19,861 bases of DNA from DASPJR01 sp035628505 (lineage in GTDB: Bacteria > Planctomycetota > SZUA-567 > H5-PLA8): positions 1 to 19,861 of the forward strand of contig DASPJR010000198.1 in assembly GCA_035628505.1 (NCBI GenBank). The letters are read 5' to 3'. Position numbers and translations under genes: made by a program. Each line of letters opens with the position of its first letter. Positions within the stretch are counted from its first letter, which is position 1. The notes below the pieces were generated by a model. That model was not told the origin of the DNA. It made no database searches and worked only from the letters and a program-made list of their open reading frames with translations. Positions 1 through 6,994 of the stretch are shown here, piece by piece.

Positions 1-727
1 CCGGATCAAACCAGAGCGCCTGGAGCTTCATGCCGATGACCGGCCAGAGCTGTCCTCCGGTGACATCCTTCCACTTCACCGTTCCCGGAATGGTGATGGC
101 TGCCGCCGGAAGGGCGCGCGGCGAAACGTTGCGTGTAGCAGCCGGCGGGGCCGGCAGGTCAATTTTCTGGCGATACGTCGTGTATTCCCGGCGGCGGCGC
201 AGGCTTTCCTGCGGAGTGATCAGGCCCTGTTTTTCAAGATCGGCAATGTGCGCCTGGCGGAGCATGAAGAGCTCGCCGGGCCCATAGTATATCTTTCCGT
301 CGGCCTGCAGTGCCGCGAATTTCAATTCCATGGCGTCGGTGGGCCATCCGGCCTCATCCTGTGCTTCAATGAAAAGCCGCAGCGTTCCTGTCTCGGCGCC
401 GGCCAGGCTTTTCAGTTGGAGTACCACGTCGAACGCAACGCCCTGCTGCACAGCTCCCAGATCGATCGTCAAGGATGCGACCTCAGCGTTGCCGCGCGCG
501 GCATCCACCAGTGTCAGCAGATCGCTGGCGCGCGCACGAACCACCAGCTTGGCTGCGGCATGCGTGGGTGTAAGCGAAAGCCGGATCGCGGGCAGGAGAC
601 CCGCGGGGGCAGGCGACTGGACCTCGTCAACTTTCACCACGGCCGGGATGTGGCTTGGATGTGCGCAGCAATACAGTGCAGCTATTGAAAGAACGCAAAG
701 TAGCATTGATTTCCAGATTGAACGCAT
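1..727 (-). CDS. Secreted protein, N-terminal part; tandem paralog of the metalloprotease/VWA protein (truncated by window edge)
   Basis: The frame stays open from an ATG at 727 down to base 1 (242 codons), so only the N-terminus is visible. It opens with a signal peptide (MRSIWK, a hydrophobic stretch, then a Cys-Cys pair before AHPSH). The rest aligns almost without gaps to the N-terminus of the 1389-aa protein at 1093-5262, at roughly half identity by eye. Shared blocks include HPSH.PA.VKV, RLSL.PTHA, TIDLGAV, LFIEAQD.AGWPT.AMEL, SLRRRRE.TTYR, and IPGTV.W.D.T.G.LWPV.GMKLQA.W. No recognisable catalytic motif lies in this part. In the paralog the HEFGH motif comes at residue 410, beyond the window here. 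The start is fixed by the paralog, whose start aligns at the same residue. By homology it is probably exported. Whether it keeps the protease and VWA domains cannot be seen. Confidence 0.85.
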   Translation of the reverse strand, partial: MRSIWKSMLLCVLSIAALYCCAHPSHIPAVVKVDEVQSPAPAGLLPAIRLSLTPTHAAAKLVVRARASDLLTLVDAARGNAEVASLTIDLGAVQQGVAFDVVLQLKSLAGAETGTLRLFIEAQDEAGWPTDAMELKFAALQADGKIYYGPGELFMLRQAHIADLEKQGLITPQESLRRRREYTTYRQKIDLPAPPAATRNVSPRALPAAAITIPGTVKWKDVTGGQLWPVIGMKLQALWFDP

Positions 728-1032
728 CACACGACCCTCAATGAACGTCGATCCAGGTTGCGCGCGCTGGCGCGTAACCAGGCTCTGCCGAGAGAGCCGG
801 AAGCGCAAAAGCAAAGCCGCACCTGCTCTAGCAGGCTGGGCAGGTGTCGTGCGTCGTTTCACCTTGCGTGAATCGGCTTGCCGGTCTGGTAGCAGTGCGG
901 CAGGGTGTGAAGCGCCGAACCACCGTGCTGCGGAGTGATGGAAAGGCATTGCCCGATAACGGGCTCGTCAATCTGGAATCGCCCTGTTGGCAGGCCCGTG
1001 CGTATGGCCGCGGAAGAACTTCAGCGGATGTG
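728..1032 (-). promoter_or_regulatory. Paralogous 5' leader, copy A (possible structured RNA), within a 365-base gene-free stretch
   Basis: This stretch lies between the two paralogous genes and is similar in sequence to the leader at 5263-5537. Conserved pieces (minus-strand reading) include ATTGACGAG, TCGGGCAA.GCCT.TCCATC, TTTTGC, and GGCAGAGCCTGGTT. One hairpin spans 756-779: arms GGTT plus CGCGC pair with a single mismatch around a short loop. Another spans 781-798, with GGCTCT pairing to AGAGCC. The first hairpin is also present in copy B with different bases but kept pairing. The far end (1021-1032) matches the stop codon and last three codons of the protease gene at 5526. The remaining bases to 1092 hold no gene that I can support. 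The start codon of the downstream gene has only a weak ribosome site. I recognise no riboswitch family. Confidence 0.5.
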
Positions 1033-1092
1033 AAAATGACGCAGCTGCGCGGCGATCGTCTGTTCAGATTTAAAAGTAAGCGGCGGTCTGCG

Positions 1093-4000
1093 TCAGCGCA
1101 GGCTTCCGGTTTTCGCGTTGGATTTAAAATCGGCAGGGAGACTCTGCTGCAGGAATTGGCCTTCGAACGCCAGCGAGACGGGAATATCCACGGGGAAATT
1201 CTGGTTTGGCCCGAAGCCCGCGGCCGCCAGTGACGCTGCCAGATCCTGTTTAACGAATTTCACAATGTAACGCGACTCGCCCTTGCGCGGCTTCGAGAGC
1301 TTGAACTGCGGCGAGCCGCTTACGACAGTCGCGCTGATGCCGCCGACGTCAAAAACCAGCGTGCGGCCAGTCAGAGGCGTTCCCACGGCCAACGGCAACG
1401 TGCCGCTGAACGAGAAGCTGTCGCGTCCTGATTTCGTGAAAGATAACTTCAGGCTGACCTTCCGCACCGGAACAGAGACAGTGATCGCGGGCGCCGGCGC
1501 GCTGGCCGGGTTTGTGGGATCAAATCCGAGCTGTGTCTCGATCGCATTGGGCACACCGTCGCCATCCATATCGTTGTCGAACTCGTTGAGGATGCCATCG
1601 CCGTCGATGTCCAGGGGATCGATGATGGGCGCGGTGTTGATGACCTTCAACAGTTGCAGGCCGGAAACGACATTTCCGGCAGTGGTAACGAAAACGTCGC
1701 GGAACGTCGGCGGCGCATCCAGGGCGGCGGTGACGTTTACGCGCAGCTCCGTGGGGCTCACGAGCGTCACGGAGTTAACGGTCAGGCCGCTGCCGGAAAA
1801 GGACGCTGTGCTCTCAGCCGTGAAGGCGGTGTTTTCTCCCGTGAGCAGCAGGTCCAGCGTTTCTCCCGGAGTAATCGCTGACGGCAAAATGGACCTGATG
1901 AGCGGAAACGCGGGAGGCGCGCTGGCGACGCGGAAAGCGGCCCGCTGCGTCAAACCGTCGACGGTTACAGTGCGGAACTCGACAGCTGCATCGGGAGCAA
2001 TTTCGATCGTGGCCTGCAGCGTCGTCAGCGAGAGTGCGTTGACGGCCGTGACAGTGATGCCCTGATCACCGAACGACACAGTGGACGTATTTGTGAAGCT
2101 TGTGTTGACGCCCAGCATCGTGACGGTGAGGGTGCTGCCGCGTTCGCCACGGAAGGGGGAGACCGAAAGAAGAAGCGGGCTCGACGTGGGTTCATTGACC
2201 TTAAATACACGCACACCCACCGCACTCTCGTTGGCGGTCTTTACAGTGACATCGCTGGGTGCGGTCAACGCGCCGGTGCCGATTGTGATGTTGGCCGAGA
2301 GTTCGATAGGCGAACGGACGCTCACGCTGTTTACGGTGATTGCAGTATTCGAGAATGACACGGTGCTGCTCGCATCGAAATTTGTGTTCTGCCCCTGGAT
2401 CAGCAGGTCCAGCGTCGTTCCCGCTGGCGCCTGCAGCGGCAGGGTCTGAACCACGGATGGAAAAATTCCGCCAGCCGTCAGGTTTTCGGCGGCAGCCGTG
2501 AGCGCCGCGGAGTCGAACTTGTCGCGCTTGAGGAGCACGCCGCCGGTGCCGTCGGAAATCTGGCCGTAGGCGTCGGTGGCCGATGAAAAATCATTGGCGG
2601 GGTAGAGTGTCAGGATGTCGATATCGGGAACGGGCTTGACCTCGCCTGTGAACCCAAACTCACTTCGCGTGGCAGCTTGTGACTGAGATTGCGAGCGAGC
2701 CCGTAAGGAGGCGTCCTGTTCTGTCAGCAGCGTATTCACGCGCACGCCGAGTGTGCGAAGCAGAGCGGTCGTTGCAATGATGCTTAAGAAATCGTGGGGC
2801 GGCGCGTCAGTGGCAAGAAAAACGGTGGGACGTCCGCCGGTTGTGCCCACGGCCGTGCGTGCGACCTGCCACAGCGCTTCGACAGATGCTTCTGGCACAG
2901 CGTCGCCGCCCTCAGCAGTGAGCGCCGCAATCTGCGACTGTATGACGCTCAAGTCGGTGGTCGGCGGCAGCACATTCACATCATCTTTGAACGTGATCAG
3001 TTGAAACTTTGTCGCTGACGACTTGGGATCAAAGCGTTTCAGAAATGATAGCAGCCCGTCGCGCACGCCGCTGATCTCCGGTTGCATGCTCGCGGTGGTG
3101 TCGATAACGAAGTAAAGCTGCGAAGAGAGTTCCAGGGAGTGAAGCGGCCCGACGTAGGCACCGGTGACTGGTGCGGCATTGTCAACGCCCACGACAGTCC
3201 AAGACAGGGGATTTCCTTCGGCAAGTGCGAGAGCCTGTTGCATGCTCGTCGCCGGGATCGTGATGGTGAGGACATCGTCAGGGCCTCCCGACGCAGGCTC
3301 GGAGTAAGCCACGACTTTCCCGCCCGGTATGACGAACAGAATACGGAATTCCGTCAGCGTTCCACGAACCTGATTCATGTTCTGCCAGAATCTGAAGCGC
3401 ACGACGCGGCCGCTTTCGGTCTCCTCTTCGACGAAGGTGCCGCTGGGGCTGATTGGCATCGGCGCGACGTTGTTTCCTGCGAAAAGCGGCGCATAAAGGT
3501 CGATGACCCTAGGTCCAAGACTTGCGATGACCGTCGTGGGATGATCTTCGTTGGGCGGGAGCTGTCCTCTGGTCAGGTAATCCCAGAAACCGTCGAGCGT
3601 GCCGACCTGTGCATTACGGAGCTCGGCAAAGAAGGTTTCCGCGCCCCAGCTGACGCGGTCATAAGGCTCAAGCACGCTGCCGCCATCGTAAAGATCAAAA
3701 AGCACCCGGGCGACGGTAAACTCGTTGGCTTCCGAGTTCAACTCGAGCGGATCGGCCACTCCCGGATTGGTCTCGATGGCATACTTTGCTTCCGTATTTT
3801 CAACGTCATCGTAACTTTGATCATGAAAACGTGGCGCCAGCCCCTTGCCGTGCCGTTTGCTGAGCTCGGTCGCAAAGATAGTTGGTATGACGTTGGCGAC
3901 GCCTTCCGTCCATGCCAGAGGTACGCCGATTTCCTTGCTATTGGTTTGAAGAATCAAATCCATCGAACCGTTGTGCTCGCCTGCGACGCTGTCGTCCCAA

Positions 4001-5262
4001 TCGAACGTCTTGGCAAGCATATGTCCAAATTCATGCAGGATGACGTCGAAATCGGCGTAATCGCTGCGCGCAATGCTCATGCTATCGGGTATGCCCGCGC
4101 CTGTTCCTGGAATGGGAATGTTGCCGGCGTATGACTTGCCATTGTCCGAAGGAAAATGGCACGTAACAGAGCTCATGAGTCGTAATTCAAAGCTGGTATC
4201 CACGATCGAACTGGCAAGGTAGAGCGCCGAGTACACTGCCCACACGCGATGCTTGTCGACGTCCTCCCCGGCGGCGTTCACTTTGTCGAAGATGATGAAG
4301 TTGGGAAGTGAAGGTTCCAGTTGGAACTGCCCGACCACGTTCGTGAACTGCTGCTCATACGTATAGACCGTTCCGAACGTGCCGGGAGACTTCAATTGGA
4401 ATCGATCCGCGCGTGTTTCGGCACGGAGTATCAGCGTAAAGGGATTGTTCGTTGGAACCGAATTGCTTGGAACAATAAGTGAATAGTTGCCGGCGAAATC
4501 AGTCGTTGTTTCGCCCAGGATCCGCTCATTGCCTGTATCTGAACTTTTCCAGATTGCCTGAAGCTTCATACCCGCTACGGGCCACAAAGTGCCGCTTGTG
4601 ATATCCCTCCACTCCACCGTTCCCGGGATGATTATGTCAAGTGTAGGCAGCGCGCGGACAGATGCCGTGCGTGGTTCCGGCGGCCGCGGCAGTTCAACAG
4701 TTTTGCGGTACGTGGTGAGTTCGCGTCGGCGGCGCAAACTGTCCTCTGCTGTAATCTTTCCCGTTCTTTCCAGTTCACCGATAGCCGCCTGCCGCAGCGG
4801 CAGAAGATCTCCAGCGGCGACAAAGAATTTTCCATCAGAAAGCAGCGCCGAGAAGTTCAACTCCATCGCGCCGGTCGGCCAGCCCGCGGCGTCCTGAGCT
4901 TCAATGAAGAGCCGGATCGTTCCGGTGTCGTAGCCATCGTTACTGGCGAGTTGCAGCGCTACCTCACGCGCAACATTCGCTTCGACCGCCCCGAGATCAA
5001 TCGTCAGCGCGTCCGTCTGCGCGCCGTTGCTGGAGGGGTCGATCAGTGCTCCCAGTCCGCTGGCGCGGGCACGGATCAGCAGCTTTTGCGAGGCGTGCGT
5101 TGGAACCAGCGACAGACGGATCAGCGGCCGGGTTGCTGGATCGACGGGAGATTGTATTTCGACGACTTTCACAATTGCCGGAACGTGACTCGGATGTCCG
5201 GAGCAGTGTAGGGCGGAAAACAGCAGAATCGCCGAAAGTGAGAATTTCCAGAGTGAGCACAT
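1093..5262 (-). CDS. Large secreted metalloprotease-like protein with VWA, TIG-like and TSP3 repeats
   Basis: The 1389-aa protein begins with a signal peptide (about residues 1-23; the Cys at the end is not in a canonical lipobox). Residues 25-240 form the N-terminal module shared with the neighbouring paralog, followed by a carboxypeptidase-regulatory-like beta segment. The zinc-protease motif HEFGH is at 410-414, and a downstream Glu in WTEG (E453) is the likely third ligand, as in gluzincins. A von Willebrand A domain follows, with MIDAS D721-x-T723-x-S725, GGDAVPEA at 785-792 and TDAPPHD at 818-824, resembling the hemicentin-type group. Three IPT/TIG-like domains occupy about 930-1190, a TSP3 calcium stretch (DIDGDGILNE, DMDGDGVPN) about 1213-1240, and a final beta domain ends the protein. 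GAGGA lies about 10 bases before the ATG. It probably acts outside the cell or on the surface; the substrate is unknown. No sorting signal is seen at the C-terminus. Confidence 0.88.
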   Translation of the reverse strand: MCSLWKFSLSAILLFSALHCSGHPSHVPAIVKVVEIQSPVDPATRPLIRLSLVPTHASQKLLIRARASGLGALIDPSSNGAQTDALTIDLGAVEANVAREVALQLASNDGYDTGTIRLFIEAQDAAGWPTGAMELNFSALLSDGKFFVAAGDLLPLRQAAIGELERTGKITAEDSLRRRRELTTYRKTVELPRPPEPRTASVRALPTLDIIIPGTVEWRDITSGTLWPVAGMKLQAIWKSSDTGNERILGETTTDFAGNYSLIVPSNSVPTNNPFTLILRAETRADRFQLKSPGTFGTVYTYEQQFTNVVGQFQLEPSLPNFIIFDKVNAAGEDVDKHRVWAVYSALYLASSIVDTSFELRLMSSVTCHFPSDNGKSYAGNIPIPGTGAGIPDSMSIARSDYADFDVILHEFGHMLAKTFDWDDSVAGEHNGSMDLILQTNSKEIGVPLAWTEGVANVIPTIFATELSKRHGKGLAPRFHDQSYDDVENTEAKYAIETNPGVADPLELNSEANEFTVARVLFDLYDGGSVLEPYDRVSWGAETFFAELRNAQVGTLDGFWDYLTRGQLPPNEDHPTTVIASLGPRVIDLYAPLFAGNNVAPMPISPSGTFVEEETESGRVVRFRFWQNMNQVRGTLTEFRILFVIPGGKVVAYSEPASGGPDDVLTITIPATSMQQALALAEGNPLSWTVVGVDNAAPVTGAYVGPLHSLELSSQLYFVIDTTASMQPEISGVRDGLLSFLKRFDPKSSATKFQLITFKDDVNVLPPTTDLSVIQSQIAALTAEGGDAVPEASVEALWQVARTAVGTTGGRPTVFLATDAPPHDFLSIIATTALLRTLGVRVNTLLTEQDASLRARSQSQSQAATRSEFGFTGEVKPVPDIDILTLYPANDFSSATDAYGQISDGTGGVLLKRDKFDSAALTAAAENLTAGGIFPSVVQTLPLQAPAGTTLDLLIQGQNTNFDASSTVSFSNTAITVNSVSVRSPIELSANITIGTGALTAPSDVTVKTANESAVGVRVFKVNEPTSSPLLLSVSPFRGERGSTLTVTMLGVNTSFTNTSTVSFGDQGITVTAVNALSLTTLQATIEIAPDAAVEFRTVTVDGLTQRAAFRVASAPPAFPLIRSILPSAITPGETLDLLLTGENTAFTAESTASFSGSGLTVNSVTLVSPTELRVNVTAALDAPPTFRDVFVTTAGNVVSGLQLLKVINTAPIIDPLDIDGDGILNEFDNDMDGDGVPNAIETQLGFDPTNPASAPAPAITVSVPVRKVSLKLSFTKSGRDSFSFSGTLPLAVGTPLTGRTLVFDVGGISATVVSGSPQFKLSKPRKGESRYIVKFVKQDLAASLAAAGFGPNQNFPVDIPVSLAFEGQFLQQSLPADFKSNAKTGSLR

Positions 5263-5537
5263 CGCCGGATCCTCAGGAGAAAGTCAGATCCGGTTGCGCA
5301 TGCCGCAACCAGGCTCTGCCGTGAGGCACATGTGCAAAAGTAGAGCCGCAGCCGGCACTTGCATTTTGAGGCGGTCAGATGCTGTCTGGCTGGCAGTGGA
5401 GCGGCAGTGTGTGGAGTGCCGCGCCAGGATTTCCTGGGCGGGATGGAGAGGCGTTGCCCGAAAGCAGTCTCGTCAATATGGAATTTCCCCGCTGGCACGC
5501 ACCTTCGCGCGGCCAGCAGGTTGATTCAGCGGATGTG
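5263..5537 (-). promoter_or_regulatory. Paralogous 5' leader, copy B (possible structured RNA)
   Basis: This is the 5' region of the 1389-aa secreted protein gene, between it and the end of the protease gene. It is the counterpart of 728-1032 and shares several blocks with it in the same order. A perfect 7-bp hairpin lies at 5292-5310 (GGTTGCG with CGCAACC, 5-base loop). Just beside it, GGCTCT at 5312-5317 can pair with AGAGCC at 5342-5347, enclosing a GCACATGTGC palindrome. In copy A the corresponding first hairpin has changed bases but remains paired, as expected of a functional RNA. The ribosome site (GAGGA) lies between the hairpins and the start codon, so control of translation is possible. 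A promoter is not evident. Confidence 0.5.
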
Positions 5538-6593
5538 CAGCACCGACGACTTGAAGCCATCGCCGTCTGCAACGATTTTGCGCCAGGAGCTCTGGTCGTT
5601 GAGCGAAACCCAGCGGCGCTCTTCCTTGCGGTAGTGCCAGTCTTTGTCGACCTGGTAGAGGATCTGAATGCCGCGCCCTTCGATGATGTTGAGGATCTCG
5701 TTGTCGTGATGATTTTCTTCGTCGAAGTCGGTGACGGACTTCTGGCCCATTTCAGAATAAATGACGTTGAGCTCGGTCAGAAGATCGTTCACCGCCGGAT
5801 CAAGCGGCTTGACGTTCAAGCCCACGCGCTGCGCTTCGCGGATAGTGATCGGATAGCTGTGGCTGGGATAGCTCGAATTGAGATGCCGGCTGATCTTCGC
5901 CGCCTTCGATTTATTGGACATGTGATACGACAGGATCTCTTCGCACAGCTTGATCGACAGCGAGCTTGCGCGATCCACCGCGCCGATCACCAGCGGATGA
6001 ACATGGTTGAACAGCGACTGGTACGGGTTCGATCCGTCTTTGCGGGCTTCCTTGCGCCAGGCATTGACGATGCGGCAGAGTTCGTCCTGGCTGACGCTGA
6101 CCCGGTCGTTGTCCTTGTCGATCGGCGAGAGATCATGCGTGATGGACGTGTCAACGGCCGTTAGAAACGCCAGCGGTCCCATGTGTATTTCGTCAGCGCC
6201 CAGCGAAAGCATTGTTGCAGCCGATTCGCAGTTGAGCGGCACCGCCGCAATCAGCCGGGGGGTGAAATGGCGCAGCAGATGGACGATGCGCAGCGACGCG
6301 CGGCCGGTTCCGCCATTCGACTTGATGAACAGCATCATTCCTTTCTGCCGGCCGATCTGGCGGCAGATTTCGTTGAATGCCACTACATCGTTATGGCAGA
6401 TCGAACCGCCCGGAGAATTCCAGTAGGTGAGAAACGTCTGCTTCGTCAGCGCCTCAAGTTTTGCCAGGATTGCCTGCGTTTCTTTAAAAAGCACCGGCGG
6501 GCGCTTGATTTGAATTTTCTGCACAGGGGCCGGTGCAGCAACCGGGCGTGACTTAAGAACGGGAGGCTGTGCGGCAGCAGGGCGTGTTGCCAT
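5526..6593 (-). CDS. Serine dehydrogenase/SppA-like protease of the ClpP-crotonase fold
   Basis: The 355-aa protein fits the SDH-type serine protease family (related to SppA and ClpP). Residues 1-35 are a Pro/Ala-rich tail not expected in the family. The core begins near residue 50. The oxyanion-type glycine loop IKSNGGTG is at 90-97. The block NCESAATMLSLGADEIHMGP holds the probable nucleophile S124. The segment after it (LTAVDTSI, D148) corresponds to the GPIDP-like region of the family. There is no signal peptide or transmembrane helix, so it is predicted cytoplasmic, unlike SppA itself. AGGAGAG lies upstream of the ATG. It is divergent from the small membrane protein gene at 6755 and precedes the secreted protein gene on the same strand by 263 bases. 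The family's substrates are poorly known, and no link to the secreted proteins can be shown from sequence. Confidence 0.8.
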   Translation of the reverse strand: MATRPAAAQPPVLKSRPVAAPAPVQKIQIKRPPVLFKETQAILAKLEALTKQTFLTYWNSPGGSICHNDVVAFNEICRQIGRQKGMMLFIKSNGGTGRASLRIVHLLRHFTPRLIAAVPLNCESAATMLSLGADEIHMGPLAFLTAVDTSITHDLSPIDKDNDRVSVSQDELCRIVNAWRKEARKDGSNPYQSLFNHVHPLVIGAVDRASSLSIKLCEEILSYHMSNKSKAAKISRHLNSSYPSHSYPITIREAQRVGLNVKPLDPAVNDLLTELNVIYSEMGQKSVTDFDEENHHDNEILNIIEGRGIQILYQVDKDWHYRKEERRWVSLNDQSSWRKIVADGDGFKSSVLHIR

Positions 6594-6754
6594 ACGGTTT
6601 GTCTCTCCTATGGAGTCATTGAATCAGACCCGACCATCTTGTCCACACCTGCGCCAAAATGCAACTGGGGCAGAACGGCTGCGCCGCTCACTGGCATCTG
6701 CCACAGCAAGCGGATATAAAGAAGGGAGTTGTTTTTGGCGTGGAGGGTGAAGGT

Positions 6755-6976
6755 ATGACATCACTGTTCAACACGGCGCGAGCGCCGCGCGGGATTTCAA
6801 ATACGGCGGCGATCATCATCGCACTCCTGGTGGTGCTGGTGTTCGGAGGCGTCATCCGCTGGATCATTGGCGCGGTGACCGGGCTGCTCTTTCTGTTGAT
6901 CCAGCTCGCCGTAATGATTCTTGTTTTCATCGCCCTGGTCTACGTGATCAAAGCAGTCGCCAAAAAGGCAACCTGA
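6755..6976 (+). CDS. Small membrane protein with two predicted helices (73 aa)
   Basis: I do not recognise a family. The protein has a short polar N-terminus (MTSLFNTARAPRG) and then two strongly hydrophobic segments at about residues 18-36 and 39-66, ending in a basic tail (KAVAKKAT). The ATG at 6755 is chosen because GGAGGGTGAAGG lies directly before it. The frame is open upstream to an ATG at 6659, but that extension has unrelated composition and no ribosome site. Its stop is 18 bases before the sigma-54 activator gene, so the two are probably co-transcribed. A role in the membrane near that regulator is possible, but nothing in the sequence shows one. It could equally be a stress-type small membrane protein of unknown function. 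Confidence 0.7.
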   Translation: MTSLFNTARAPRGISNTAAIIIALLVVLVFGGVIRWIIGAVTGLLFLLIQLAVMILVFIALVYVIKAVAKKAT

Positions 6977-6994
6977 CAACACGCGTGGTAATGC

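Noticed and set aside
728..1032. Cyclic-di-GMP (GEMM) riboswitch in the paralog leaders
   Set aside because: Fragments such as GGGCAA and AGCCTGGTTGCG recall that class. The GAAA tetraloop region and the ACGCAAAGCC block are not in the right order on the minus strand, so I do not assign it.
3082..4134. A 350-codon open frame on the plus strand opposite the metalloprotease/VWA gene
   Set aside because: It is antisense to clear domain motifs (HEFGH, VWA) and its translation has no family features. It is a shadow created by codon bias.
6020..6040. GGTTCGATCC, resembling a tRNA T-arm
   Set aside because: It lies within the protease coding region, and no acceptor or anticodon stem fits around it.
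6708..6725. A second sigma-54 promoter (CTGGCATCTGCCACAGC) before the small membrane protein gene
   Set aside because: The GG and GC are separated by 11 rather than 10 bases, and the element is better described as a short TGGCA/TGCCA inverted repeat.
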